Assembly: GCA_964459305.1 (NCBI GenBank)
Contig: CAYWNA010000134.1
Coordinates: 1-34,601 of the forward strand
Direction of reading: 5' to 3'
Source: CAYWNA01 sp964459305
GTDB lineage: Bacteria > Planctomycetota > Planctomycetia > Pirellulales > Pirellulaceae
Length of the DNA stretch: 34,601 bases
This document shows positions 7,344 through 16,105 of the stretch, piece by piece. The notes beneath the pieces were generated by a model. The model saw only the letters and a list, made by a program, of their open reading frames with translations. It was not told the DNA's origin and ran no database searches. Both the position numbers and the translations under genes were made by a program. The stretch's first letter is position 1. Every line of letters begins with the position of its first letter.

Positions 7344-9467
7344 ATGAACACTAAGGTCTTCTCAATCACGGTGTTGTTCAGTCTCTGCGTCACCGGTTCC
7401 CTCACGGCCAATACGTTGCCGATCCATATCGAACCGTTTTGTCAGAGCGAGTACGACGAGATTGTCTGGGGCTGCCGCCTTTGCCGCTGCATTCATGTGA
7501 GCCACGAGCGGAACCGGCATTACGGCGGTGAGAAGGAAAGGGCGTTGATCCGTAAATATGAAAACTGGCTGGAGACATCCGGCCGGAAGTTGATTGAGGA
7601 CTGGCGGGCGGGCAATCCGATCTCGGACGAGGACGCAAAGTATCTCCCGCTTGCCAAGACCGAGTTCTGGGATTCCGTCGTCAAAGACTGGGATGGGTCC
7701 CGCGGCTATTTCCGGAATAAGAAGTTCCCGCCCTTAACCAAGTTTCCGGAGGAAAAGCGGGCGCTGCATGAAGAGTATCAGGCGGTGATCGAAGCGGGGC
7801 TTCGCGTTCTGCACAAGATCTACAATCACCGACCGCTGACCGATGAAGATAAAACCGCCTTTCACGAATGGGCACTGGCCTACTACTGCAACTATTACAT
7901 TGGCGGCGTAGTTCCGTACGCCATTCCTGCCGGTTTGTGGCGCACTTTCGGCGAGAAATCGCAGGCGGGGACTGCCATCCGGCAGGGCGACCGTTTTCCA
8001 AACGTCAGACTGTACAACCCATACTACTACTGGGACCAGCCCGAGTTTGATGAACGGAAGTATTCGGATGTCACGCTCCACTTGCGAGCAGACAAGATCG
8101 ACGAATTGTTGAGCCGGTTTGTCGCATTCGCTCAGTATTGGGAACCGGCGGAGAAATATCCGCAGATCCAGCCGAAATGCCCTCCTGCCGATGCGCCGGA
8201 TACGGAAAGCTACCGGACGCTGTACAACGTCCTGAAGCAAGAAAACAAGCCGGTGCTCTTCGCCACGTGGCTCATCAACAATGATGAAGGCAATGTTCGT
8301 CTGGCGCCGCGGCTGCATCTTCTGCACCGTGCGTGGAGGCACAAGATCGGTTTCGTGATTGCCGAAGGATCGGTCAACGCCCTGGTGGAGAAAAACGACC
8401 TTCGGTTCGACCCCTCTATGAATGAACAAGCACGCACGCACCTGCTCCGATCGCTCCACGCCCCGATTTTTCCGACTCCATATTTCTCTCCGGTCAAGAG
8501 GTTCTTTCATTCACCCTCCCACGGGAATGCCTGGCGGCTCTCGCTGATCAACAAGGACGCACAGTTTCTCGGAACCTACAAACCCGATGCCATGAACGGT
8601 GATTTCGGCGGCCACCTGGGTGGAATGCTGGGATGGGATAAACGGCTCATTGAGTACTTCAAAAACGGGTTCGAGGCCGATCCCCAAGAATCCCCAATCA
8701 TTCCCAGCGCAAAACTAGATTCGGTCGTTCCGGGGCGCATGGCACAATGCGCGGCCAACGGATACAGCACGAAGGCGTACAACCGATATCTGAATCATTC
8801 GGATGCCATCGGTGAAATCATTGCCGTTGATACCGACAAGCATACGGTGACACTCCTGCGCGAAGAGTATCGTGAGCAGGAGTATCCCGTTCTCGCGTTG
8901 AAGGAGCGGTTCCCCGTCACCTACAACGAATACAAGACCCGCGACCATCGAAGCAATGTCACGTTGAGCCATTGGGATGACCTGGCGGCACGCCAGAAGG
9001 CCGGCAACTCCACATCCGCGCGCATGATAGCGTTTAACGTCAACGTCGGCATTTTCTTGAACGGCGAGGAGAAAGAGGACGAAAGCTGCCTGAAGCCCGG
9101 CGATGTTGCCTCCATCGTTTATCTTGAAGGCAAAGGCGGTTACCCCCATTTCATCCGCGCACTCCGCTTCAACTTCCCGCCGGTGTTCGGCAATCTGGTC
9201 AATACAGGCCCAGGCCGGGCTGAACTTCGCGGCATCGACGACGGAAACCTCATCGTCGATCAGGAAATCACCGTCACGGCAAGAAGTCTCAGTCCTGCAA
9301 GAACGCCCGATCCCGACATCACATACAAAGACGGCGTTTGCGTGTTCGACTACACACCACTGTCCGCTGGCGAAACCGTCAAAGTGCTTGTCACGCTAAA
9401 AGATGACGGCGGCACCGATTTCGGCGGAAACGACACCACCGAAGTGATAGCGTCGCTTGGCAGGTAG
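7344..9467 (+). CDS. Secreted protein of unknown function, 707 aa
   Basis: The ATG at 7344 follows AAAGGACTGGAA and begins a clear signal peptide (MNTKVFSITVLFSLCVTGSL). I do not recognise the family firmly. A cysteine cluster WGCRLCRC lies near residue 50, a Tyr/Trp-rich segment at about 175-230, and KPVLFATWLINNDEG with downstream LAPRLHLLHRAW and IGFVIAEG at about 302-345. That last segment looks like a peroxiredoxin or iodothyronine-deiodinase-like fold in which the catalytic Cys or Sec is absent. The C-terminus has predicted beta strands (ALRFNFPPVF, GRAELRGIDDG, EITVTARSL) that look like an accessory domain. It sits 43 bp after the third propeller gene and probably shares its transcript. 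No activity is claimed. Confidence 0.75.
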   Translation: MNTKVFSITVLFSLCVTGSLTANTLPIHIEPFCQSEYDEIVWGCRLCRCIHVSHERNRHYGGEKERALIRKYENWLETSGRKLIEDWRAGNPISDEDAKYLPLAKTEFWDSVVKDWDGSRGYFRNKKFPPLTKFPEEKRALHEEYQAVIEAGLRVLHKIYNHRPLTDEDKTAFHEWALAYYCNYYIGGVVPYAIPAGLWRTFGEKSQAGTAIRQGDRFPNVRLYNPYYYWDQPEFDERKYSDVTLHLRADKIDELLSRFVAFAQYWEPAEKYPQIQPKCPPADAPDTESYRTLYNVLKQENKPVLFATWLINNDEGNVRLAPRLHLLHRAWRHKIGFVIAEGSVNALVEKNDLRFDPSMNEQARTHLLRSLHAPIFPTPYFSPVKRFFHSPSHGNAWRLSLINKDAQFLGTYKPDAMNGDFGGHLGGMLGWDKRLIEYFKNGFEADPQESPIIPSAKLDSVVPGRMAQCAANGYSTKAYNRYLNHSDAIGEIIAVDTDKHTVTLLREEYREQEYPVLALKERFPVTYNEYKTRDHRSNVTLSHWDDLAARQKAGNSTSARMIAFNVNVGIFLNGEEKEDESCLKPGDVASIVYLEGKGGYPHFIRALRFNFPPVFGNLVNTGPGRAELRGIDDGNLIVDQEITVTARSLSPARTPDPDITYKDGVCVFDYTPLSAGETVKVLVTLKDDGGTDFGGNDTTEVIASLGR

Positions 9468-9699
9468 ACTTTGCCTGACGGCGCGATCGGGAGGATTTTG
9501 CCCGGTCGCTTGGGGCTATGAACTTCGTCGGTTTTCCAGCGAAACACGCCCAATGCCGTCGCCCTGTTTTTCCAAAAGCCGAAACATAGCTGCTTGCGGA
9601 ACCGCTGGAGACGGTGGCAGCGTCGTCGCAACCCTTCTTCGTTCTCTCTGTTGACTTCTGTCATAAGCATCCCGCCACGCCACGTCTCCGGTTTTCGCC

Positions 9700-9729
9700 C
9701 CCGCGCAAACATGTCATTTCTTGCGCGGG
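9700..9729. terminator. Stem-loop, possible terminator or dyad
   Basis: CCCGCGCAA (9700-9708) and TTGCGCGGG (9721-9729) are perfect inverted repeats around a 12-nt loop. No T-tract follows, so intrinsic termination is doubtful, and it lies 230 bp after the upstream stop codon. It ends 4 bp before a TTGACA box, so a regulatory role is also possible. Confidence 0.3.
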
Positions 9730-9733
9730 ATTG

Positions 9734-9762
9734 TTGACACGTCGCACCTTGTTTGGCAAGAT
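9734..9762 (+). promoter_or_regulatory. Candidate promoter of the IclR operon
   Basis: TTGACA (9734-9739) is a perfect -35 match. At 17 nt spacing stands CAAGAT (9757-9762), a weak -10 with three of six matches. The start codon is about 44 nt further on. Confidence 0.3.
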
Positions 9763-9786
9763 GAGTGAACACAATAAGTAACTCTA

Positions 9787-9801
9787 TTGCATAATATGCA
9801 A
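9787..9801. promoter_or_regulatory. Perfect dyad, probable IclR operator
   Basis: TTGCATAATATGCAA has perfect 6-bp arms (TTGCAT/ATGCAA) around AAT and ends 4 bp before the IclR-family start codon. A compact palindrome of about 15 bp is typical of IclR-family operators, and the position suits autorepression. It may also hide the ribosome binding region, since no purine-rich RBS is visible between it and the ATG. Confidence 0.5.
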
Positions 9802-9805
9802 CAGC

Positions 9806-10603
9806 ATGGGAAATCGAAAAACGACGGTGCCGATCCAGAGTCTTGACCGCGGACTGCGGCTATTGCTTGAAGTGGGGGCGGCGGGACGGCCGGTGAGCCT
9901 CGGCGAACTGACCGAATTGTTGGGGATCAATCGTAGCAGCGTCTATCGCTTGGCGAACACGCTGACCACGCGCGGCTTCTTCAGTCAGTCCCCCGAGACG
10001 AAAGCTTACACACTTGGGCCGGCGATCTGGCAGTTGGCTAGCCAGATGCGGCAAAGCAACCCGCTGCTTCAGGTCGCGCGCGAACATGTGGCGGCGTTGG
10101 TCGAGCAAACAAGCGAGACGGCGCACCTGGCCGTGCGCGAGGAGGACCGCGTGGTGTTTCTCGACTACGCCTTGACCAATCACGTTGTCGGTGTGTCCGT
10201 CGGTTCGGGGCGTGCGGAGCCGCTGCACTGCACGGCGTTGGGCAAGGCACTGATTGCGGATTTTGATCCGGGACAACTCCGCGAGTTGTTCGGTCCTGGC
10301 CCGTTGCGCGCGTACACTCCGAAGACCATCGGTTCCATCCGTGATCTGGCGGACGAATGCGAAAACGTGCGGCAGCGCGGGTTTGCCGTGGACGACATCG
10401 AGTTCCAAGAGGGCGTGCGCTGTGTGGCCGCCTCGATACGCGATTTCGATGGCCGAGTTGTGGCAGCCATCGGTATCTCGGCCCCGTCCAGCCGTCTGAC
10501 CAAACGCCGGTTGAGCGAAGTCGGGCCGCAGGTGAAGGCCGCCGCGGATGCGGTGAGCGAGAAGCTGGGTTTTGTCACCACAGTTGGAGAACAAGTCGGA
10601 TGA
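9806..10603 (+). CDS. IclR-family transcriptional regulator
   Basis: This 265-aa protein has an N-terminal winged helix-turn-helix (SLDRGLRLLLEV, then VSLGELTELLGINRSSVYRLANTL) and a C-terminal IclR effector domain (ETAHLAVREEDRVVFLD, LHCTALGKALIA, RGFAVDDIEFQEGVRCVAASI, AAIGISAPSSRL). Length matches the family. IclR proteins usually respond to small organic or sugar acids, which fits the dehydratase and aldehyde dehydrogenase downstream. It is the first gene of the unit; a palindromic element separates it from the next ORF. The dyad at 9787-9801 suggests that it controls its own operon. Confidence 0.93.
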   Translation: MGNRKTTVPIQSLDRGLRLLLEVGAAGRPVSLGELTELLGINRSSVYRLANTLTTRGFFSQSPETKAYTLGPAIWQLASQMRQSNPLLQVAREHVAALVEQTSETAHLAVREEDRVVFLDYALTNHVVGVSVGSGRAEPLHCTALGKALIADFDPGQLRELFGPGPLRAYTPKTIGSIRDLADECENVRQRGFAVDDIEFQEGVRCVAASIRDFDGRVVAAIGISAPSSRLTKRRLSEVGPQVKAAADAVSEKLGFVTTVGEQVG

Positions 10604-10608
10604 GTGAA

Positions 10609-10676
10609 GAGTCGCCTTTCGCTCCGCGAAAGTGGCGCGAAGCTCAGCGCTACTCTCGCGGAGCGAAAGGCGACTC
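10609..10676. repeat. Palindromic element, copy A (68 bp)
   Basis: The arms 10609-10628 and 10657-10676 are perfect 20-bp inverted repeats (GAGTCGCCTTTCGCTCCGCG). They extend imperfectly inward to an 8-nt loop. Two more copies lie at 16004-16070 and 16857-16922. It fills most of the gap between the IclR gene and the next ORF, and the transcript would fold into a strong hairpin there. Five of its six reading frames have no stop codon. Confidence 0.9.
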
Positions 10677-10709
10677 TGCCGGTGGGACCTACAACGGAGG
10701 ACAAGTGGG

Positions 10710-13700
10710 ATGAATGAAACAATCGCAGAAACGACCGTTGAGGATTTGGCTCACCAGCGGCTGCAACGGGCAGAGGCGATTTCCCGCGCTGGCGGAATCG
10801 AACCGGCGCTGCAATCGGAAGCCATTCCGCGCCGCACGGATGTGACGCTTTCCGAGGCGATCGTCTTGGGGTTGTTGCGGCAGGACGTGCGCACGTATCT
10901 GTGCGTGCTCGGGCATGGCTCGACCGATGTCGGGGAAGTGCTGCGCGTCTACCAACAGGCAGGGCTGGTGCGAACCTGCGGTGTACGTAACGAGATCGAG
11001 GCGGGGCATGCCGCGACGGCCTTGCGTTGGGTGACCGGCGAGAAGGCGGCGGTGGTGACTTCGATCGGGCCGGGTGCTCTGCAGGCCCTGGCCGGGTCGA
11101 TTGCACCGGCCAGTGACGGGATTGGCGTGTGGTACCTGTTCGGGGACGAGACGACTCAGGACGAAGGGCCAAACATGCAGCAGATCCCCAAGCACGAGCA
11201 ACATCAGTTTCAGCGACTCTGTGAGACGATGGGCCGGTCGTATTGCCTGCACACGCCCGATGCAGTGGCCACGGCGCTGCGGCGAGGATTGAACACCGTC
11301 GACCACCCGCACCGAGCCGGACCGTTCTACCTGCTGATGCCGATGAACACACAGCCGGTGACGCTGCACGACTTCAACATCGAAGAGCTTCCCGTCGGCG
11401 CTCCGCCGGCACTCGGCGCGGCTGCTGATGACGGAGCGTATGCGAAAGCTGCTGATGCGCTGCTCGCCGCCGAACGAGTTGTCGTCAAGATCGGCGGTGG
11501 AGCACGGACCGCCGGAAAAGAGTTGCGCGAATTTCTCGATCTGGCCGACGCGGTTGCGGTGACCAGCCCGTTGGTGTCGGGCGTGATCCCGCATGACCAT
11601 CCGCGCAACATGACGGTCGGCGGATCGAAAGGTTCGCTCAGCGGCAACTTCGCAATGGATGAGGCCGATCTGCTGGTCGCCATCGGGACGCGATTCGTCT
11701 GTCAATCCGATTGTTCGCGCACTGGTTATCCGAAAGTGCAGCAGGTGATCAATATCAACACCGATGTCGAGTCGGCAACGCACTACGGCCGCACAATCGC
11801 GCTGGTCGGCGACGCCGCGGCGACGCTGGCACGGCTGAACGAGGAATTGCGCGGGCGGTCTCCCACACAAGCCCGAAGCGCAAGCGAGGGAACGCGGCGC
11901 GATACAACCTCTCCCTCGCTTGCGCGTCGGGCTAGTGTTGGGGACGAGTCGGTCTGGCTAATCGAGGGGCGTGAGAAGCGGCGCCAGTGGGAAGCGTTCG
12001 AAGCCGAACGGCAGCAGACCCGCGAGTACTTGGCCGCGAAGTACGAGTTGACGATTGCGGAGGACAGCCGCCGGATGGTCGTCATCGACAACGGTTACTT
12101 GCCGGTTCTCATAGAAAACCCCTCTACGCCGGAAACGCGCACGCTCACCACCGACGAGGCGGCCGCCGTGCTGCGTCGCGACTGGCTGTTCCAGGCGGAC
12201 GATAAACCCAGTATCGCGCGGGGCCTCCAAGAGATCGGATGGGCCAGACAGTTGGCGGCGAGATTGATGCAAGGTTCGGAGGCCCCAAGTCTTGCCGAGG
12301 AACTCCGTGAGTTGGACGCATTGGAAAAGCGGGGCACTGAAATGAACCGCGGAGAAGACGCGGATCAGAAGGCCGAGGATTTCTACCTTGCCGTGCGCCG
12401 CGTCAAACGGCGCATCATGTTCAAGAATCCGGTTCTGGACTTCTCGCAAGTCCTTTTCATCGATCAGCCCTACCCGCAAGGACCCGAATGGGAACATCAG
12501 GCGATCCATCGCATGGGTCACCGCGCAGTTCCCGGCGGTCGACTGCTGGTGTTGGAGGGCCTGCATCCCGGCGGCCGTGTCCGCCAGCTCTTTCCCACCA
12601 AACCAGGCAGCTTTTGGCGTCCGGATCTCTCCTTCGATGCCGGTCGTGTCCTGTTCTGCTACAAGGCTCACGATGAGGCCAGTTTTCACCTGTATGAAAT
12701 GAAACTTGACGGCACGGGCCTGCGTCGACTGACCAACAGCGAATACGACGACATCGATCCGATCTACTTGCCGGACGGTCACATCGTGTTTACCACCACG
12801 CGGGGAAACACATACGTCCGATGTGGACCGTACATCTATTCGTACTTACTGGCTCGCTGTGACGCCGACGGTGGCAATGTGTACCTGATCAGCCGAAACA
12901 GCGAGCCCGACTTCGTGCCGTCACTTCTGGGCGACGGCCGCGTAATCTACTCCCGCTGGGAATATACGGACAAGGACCTGATGCGAATCGAGAGCCTCTG
13001 GACAACGAACCAAGACGGCACAGGTACCCGTGTCTTCTGGGGCAATCAGAGCGTCTGGCCCGACCATTTGGCCGAACCACGACCGATTCCCGGCAGCGAT
13101 CGAGTGATGTTCATCGGCGTCGGTCATCACGATTGGTTCTCGGGGTCCGTTGGGATCGTCGATCCACGCGAGGGCAGCAACTTCCCCGACGGCCTGACCA
13201 AAGTGACCGGCGATCTGCGCTGGGCCGAGGTGCCCGATCCGCCTGTCGACCCGTGGGAGCAGGCGGATTACCACGCCTCGGGCCATTACACGGGCTACAT
13301 GGGGGCGTACCCCCTTTCGCAGCAAGAATTCCTGGTCTCGGCTCGCGGCGCCGAAGACAAGTTCCGCTTGTATCTGATGGATGTGTACGGCAATCGCGAA
13401 CTGATCTACGAGGGAGTGCACAACGCTTGGTATGCGCTGCCGGTGAAACCTCGCCCCAAACCTTCGCAACACCCGGATCTCGTCAACTGGCCGGGAACCG
13501 GCAGCAGTCGCAAGCCGGTCGAGCCGGGAGTGTTCTATAGCGCCGACGTTTACCAAGGCGTTCCCGATCTGCCGCGCGGTACGGTGAAATTCCTGCGCGT
13601 CTTCCAGCAAGACGCCAAGACTTATTCCACGTGGCGAAAGACCCTCCCATTGTCCGGCCCGTCTGTTTCGATCATCCAGTCGGATGCCGTGAAACGAATT

Positions 13701-14474
13701 ATCTCGACGGTGCAAGTCGAACGGGACGGCTCGGTGTACTTCAAAGCCCCGGCCGGCAAGACGCTTTTCTTCCAACTGCTGGATGATCGCTACCGGGCAC
13801 TGCACACCATGCGATCGTTCACCGGTCTGATGCCGGGAGAAATGCGGGGATGCGTCGGCTGCCACGAGATGCACAGCACGTCACCAACGACCAAAGTGGG
13901 CCAAGCCTTTGGCCGACCTCCAAGCAGAATCGATCCGCCGCCTTGGGGTACCACGAGCATCAGCTACGAGCGATTCGCCCAGCCGGTACTGGACCGCTAT
14001 TGCGTCAAATGCCACCAGGACGACGCCAAAGCCCGCGCTGCCATCGACTTGACCTTGCGCCCGGGATGGAATGTCTTCAAAGAACCGTATCTGACGCTCG
14101 TCGGATCAGCCGCTTGGGCACCTTGGCACCACGGTCGGCTGCCCAAGCCGGGCCAACCGGGCAACGGGATCGCTGCCCCAATCCCCGTGCAAACCATGGG
14201 CGGCCACAACGATCCCAAGGGTTACGCGACGCTACGGCCGATGCAGCATCTTTCCTACAGAAGCCGCCTGATCGAGATTGCCAGCAGCGGCGAGCACTAC
14301 GACGTGAAGGTCGACCCGATCAGCCTCCAACGCCTGATCGCCTGGGTCGACGCAAACAGCCCCTTCATGGGCGAACCCGAACTCCGCGCCCTCGGCGATC
14401 CCCAATTCGCCGGCATCGACCAACTACCCATTCGACCACGAGTCAAGACAGCCCCCGTGATAGAACGCCCTTGA
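10710..14474 (+). CDS. Chimeric ORF: TPP-enzyme N-half joined to HZS-alpha-like di-heme protein
   Basis: This single 1254-codon frame starts at ATG 10710 with GGAGG 8 nt upstream. Residues about 1-390 resemble thiamine-diphosphate enzymes of the acetolactate synthase type: a Pyr domain with the catalytic-Glu region RNEIEAGHAATAL, then the central domain (AADALLAAERVVVKIGGGAR, DLLVAIGTRF). The PP domain with its GDG-type cofactor motif is absent. From about residue 475 the protein matches the hydrazine-synthase-alpha-like family of planctomycetes: a WD40-like propeller (DGTGLRRLTNSEYDDID, YSRWEYTDKDLMR) and two c-type heme motifs, CVGCH (1048-1052) and CVKCH (1098-1102). Those proteins are exported, yet no signal peptide is present or found in nearby frames. 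A palindromic repeat lies in frame at 11862-11942. The ORF is probably a deletion fusion or an assembly chimera; neither half should work as usual. Confidence 0.85.
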   Translation: MNETIAETTVEDLAHQRLQRAEAISRAGGIEPALQSEAIPRRTDVTLSEAIVLGLLRQDVRTYLCVLGHGSTDVGEVLRVYQQAGLVRTCGVRNEIEAGHAATALRWVTGEKAAVVTSIGPGALQALAGSIAPASDGIGVWYLFGDETTQDEGPNMQQIPKHEQHQFQRLCETMGRSYCLHTPDAVATALRRGLNTVDHPHRAGPFYLLMPMNTQPVTLHDFNIEELPVGAPPALGAAADDGAYAKAADALLAAERVVVKIGGGARTAGKELREFLDLADAVAVTSPLVSGVIPHDHPRNMTVGGSKGSLSGNFAMDEADLLVAIGTRFVCQSDCSRTGYPKVQQVININTDVESATHYGRTIALVGDAAATLARLNEELRGRSPTQARSASEGTRRDTTSPSLARRASVGDESVWLIEGREKRRQWEAFEAERQQTREYLAAKYELTIAEDSRRMVVIDNGYLPVLIENPSTPETRTLTTDEAAAVLRRDWLFQADDKPSIARGLQEIGWARQLAARLMQGSEAPSLAEELRELDALEKRGTEMNRGEDADQKAEDFYLAVRRVKRRIMFKNPVLDFSQVLFIDQPYPQGPEWEHQAIHRMGHRAVPGGRLLVLEGLHPGGRVRQLFPTKPGSFWRPDLSFDAGRVLFCYKAHDEASFHLYEMKLDGTGLRRLTNSEYDDIDPIYLPDGHIVFTTTRGNTYVRCGPYIYSYLLARCDADGGNVYLISRNSEPDFVPSLLGDGRVIYSRWEYTDKDLMRIESLWTTNQDGTGTRVFWGNQSVWPDHLAEPRPIPGSDRVMFIGVGHHDWFSGSVGIVDPREGSNFPDGLTKVTGDLRWAEVPDPPVDPWEQADYHASGHYTGYMGAYPLSQQEFLVSARGAEDKFRLYLMDVYGNRELIYEGVHNAWYALPVKPRPKPSQHPDLVNWPGTGSSRKPVEPGVFYSADVYQGVPDLPRGTVKFLRVFQQDAKTYSTWRKTLPLSGPSVSIIQSDAVKRIISTVQVERDGSVYFKAPAGKTLFFQLLDDRYRALHTMRSFTGLMPGEMRGCVGCHEMHSTSPTTKVGQAFGRPPSRIDPPPWGTTSISYERFAQPVLDRYCVKCHQDDAKARAAIDLTLRPGWNVFKEPYLTLVGSAAWAPWHHGRLPKPGQPGNGIAAPIPVQTMGGHNDPKGYATLRPMQHLSYRSRLIEIASSGEHYDVKVDPISLQRLIAWVDANSPFMGEPELRALGDPQFAGIDQLPIRPRVKTAPVIERP
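11862..11942. repeat. Second-type palindromic repeat inside the chimeric ORF
   Basis: Arms of about 30 bp (11862-11891 and 11912-11942) form an imperfect inverted repeat around a 20-nt loop; the core is GCGCAAGCGAGGGA and its complement. The translation here includes SPSLARRASVGDE. From memory, SLARRAS-type peptides recur in annotated proteins of Pirellulales, so this looks like a dispersed element of that group. It lies in frame just after the central domain of the thiamine-enzyme half. Confidence 0.85.
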
Positions 14475-14557
14475 AGCCGATCACGACTTCATCTGGGCGA
14501 ATCAAAGGTTCCAGGAACGGTTAACAAGCACGAACTCGGAAAACACCGAGGAAACAG

Positions 14558-15994
14558 ATGAAAACACCGAACGAAATGTATGTCGACGGCAAATGGGTGT
14601 CGGCCAGCGTTGGCGCTCGACAGGAAATCGTCAATCCGGCCACGGAGGAGGTGGTTGATTCGGTACCCGTCGCTACGGACGCGGATCTCGATGGGGTGCT
14701 GGGGGTTGCCGAGCGCGCATGGCACGCGTGGCGTCAGGTTGATGCGTGGACGCGCAGCGCGGCGTTGCGGACGGTGGCGGCACTTGTTCGAGACCGATCC
14801 CAGGAAATCGCTTCGGTCCTGACCGAAGAACAGGGAAAGCCGCTGGCCGAGGCGCGGGGGGAATTGGCGGCGACTGCCGATCAGTTTGACTGGTATGCCG
14901 ACGAGGCGCGTCGCATCTACGGTCGCATGATCGACGGGCACAATCGGCAACATCGACTGATGGTGATGCGTCAGCCGATCGGCCCGGTGGCTGCGTTTGT
15001 GCCCTGGAATTTCCCCGCATTGTTAGCGGCGCGCAAGATGACTCCGGCCATTGCGGCTGGCTGCTCGATCATCGTCAAACCGCCCATCGAGGCACCTCGC
15101 ACGGTCCTGTGTCTGGCCCAGGCCTGCCACGATGCGGAGATTCCGGCGGGTGTGGTCAACATGGTGACTGGCGATAGTGCCCACATCAGCGAGCGGCTGA
15201 TTCGGTCTGGCACGATCCGTAAGGTCAGTCTGACGGGATCGGTACCCGTCGGCCGAAAGATCCTCCAGCTTTGTGCCGAGCAAATGATCCCCGCCTCGAT
15301 GGAATTGGGTGGCCACTCGCCCGTGCTCGTCTTTGAGGATGCGGATGTCGAGAGTGCTGCTGAAATCTGCGCTCGCGGCAAGTTTCGCAATATGGGCCAG
15401 GTGTGTATTTCCGCAAGTCGTTTCTTTGTGCAGGAAAGTGTCGCCGATCGCTTCATCCGGCGGTTTGTCGAGGTGACGCAAAGCTTAAAGATCGGTGACG
15501 GAAGCGATCCGAGTACCGATGCCGGACCACTGGCCAACCAGCGTCGTGTAGACGCAACGACCGCACTGGTTGCCGACGCAGTGGAGAAGGGCGCCACCAT
15601 CGCCTGTGGCGGCGGCCGCCCCGACGGCTTTGACAAAGGCTTTTTCTTCGAGCCGACCGTGCTTTGCAGCGTCGACTCGTCGATGAACGTGATGACGGAA
15701 GAACCGTTCGGGCCGATCGCTCCGATCACCAGTTTCACGGACCTGGACGACGCTTTGGAAAAAGCCAATCGCACCGAGTTTGGATTGGCCGGTTACGTCT
15801 TCACCAACAACACACGAAGGGCCTTTCTGGCGTCGGAGGGATTGGATGTCGGCATGGTCGGAGTCAACAACCTGGTCATCGCTACTGCCGAAGCGCCGTT
15901 CGGCGGCGTCAAGCAGTCAGGCTTCGGACGTGAAGGCGGCAGCGAAGGAATCGAAGCTTACACCGTCACCAAGTACGTTAATCTACGTTTGTAA
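14558..15994 (+). CDS. NAD(P)-dependent aldehyde dehydrogenase, semialdehyde type
   Basis: This 478-aa protein has full ALDH length. Catalytic residues are visible: Glu249 in MELGGHSP and Cys283 in GQVCISASR, 34 residues apart as usual. Other family motifs are PWNFPALLAARKMTPAIAAG, SLTGSVPVG and EEPFGPIAPI. Overall it resembles succinate- or 2-oxoglutarate-semialdehyde dehydrogenases. Next to an IlvD/Edd sugar-acid dehydratase, oxidation of 2-oxoglutarate semialdehyde to 2-oxoglutarate, the last step of the Weimberg-type pentose pathway, is the most attractive role. That is inference; glycolaldehyde or succinate semialdehyde are alternatives. It follows the chimeric ORF by 83 bp with GAGGAAACAG before the ATG. 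Confidence 0.9.
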   Translation: MKTPNEMYVDGKWVSASVGARQEIVNPATEEVVDSVPVATDADLDGVLGVAERAWHAWRQVDAWTRSAALRTVAALVRDRSQEIASVLTEEQGKPLAEARGELAATADQFDWYADEARRIYGRMIDGHNRQHRLMVMRQPIGPVAAFVPWNFPALLAARKMTPAIAAGCSIIVKPPIEAPRTVLCLAQACHDAEIPAGVVNMVTGDSAHISERLIRSGTIRKVSLTGSVPVGRKILQLCAEQMIPASMELGGHSPVLVFEDADVESAAEICARGKFRNMGQVCISASRFFVQESVADRFIRRFVEVTQSLKIGDGSDPSTDAGPLANQRRVDATTALVADAVEKGATIACGGGRPDGFDKGFFFEPTVLCSVDSSMNVMTEEPFGPIAPITSFTDLDDALEKANRTEFGLAGYVFTNNTRRAFLASEGLDVGMVGVNNLVIATAEAPFGGVKQSGFGREGGSEGIEAYTVTKYVNLRL

Positions 15995-16003
15995 ACGAGC
16001 CAA

Positions 16004-16070
16004 TGTCGCCTTTCGCTCCGCGAAAGTTGGCGCGCACCTCAGCGCTACTTTCGCGGAGCGAAAGGCGACA
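16004..16070. repeat. Palindromic element, copy B (67 bp)
   Basis: The arms 16004-16027 and 16047-16070 are perfect 24-bp inverted repeats with the same core as copy A (GTCGCCTTTCGCTCCGCG). It lies between the aldehyde dehydrogenase and dehydratase genes, ending 35 bp before the dehydratase start. Five of six frames are open; the one stop comes from AAAGTAG on the reverse strand. Confidence 0.9.
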
Positions 16071-16105
16071 ATCAGCGTGAGATTACATCAAAGTCCGAGT
16101 TGACA

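Larger units (their letters stand above)
9468..9805. other. Intergenic region before the IclR gene
   Basis: This 338-bp gap separates the propeller operon from the IclR-led unit. I see no convincing gene. It holds a 9-bp perfect stem at 9700-9729, a TTGACA box at 9734-9739 and the perfect dyad at 9787-9801, listed separately. The first 200 bp show nothing I can interpret. Confidence 0.6.

Noticed and set aside
10180..11352. Antisense open frame of 390 codons across the IclR and next gene
   Set aside because: It is Arg/Ser/Pro-rich shadow sequence that crosses two real genes and a palindrome.
12921..13874. Antisense open frame of 317 codons
   Set aside because: It lies opposite the propeller part of the chimeric ORF, which has strong family motifs; no RBS or domain in the antisense reading.
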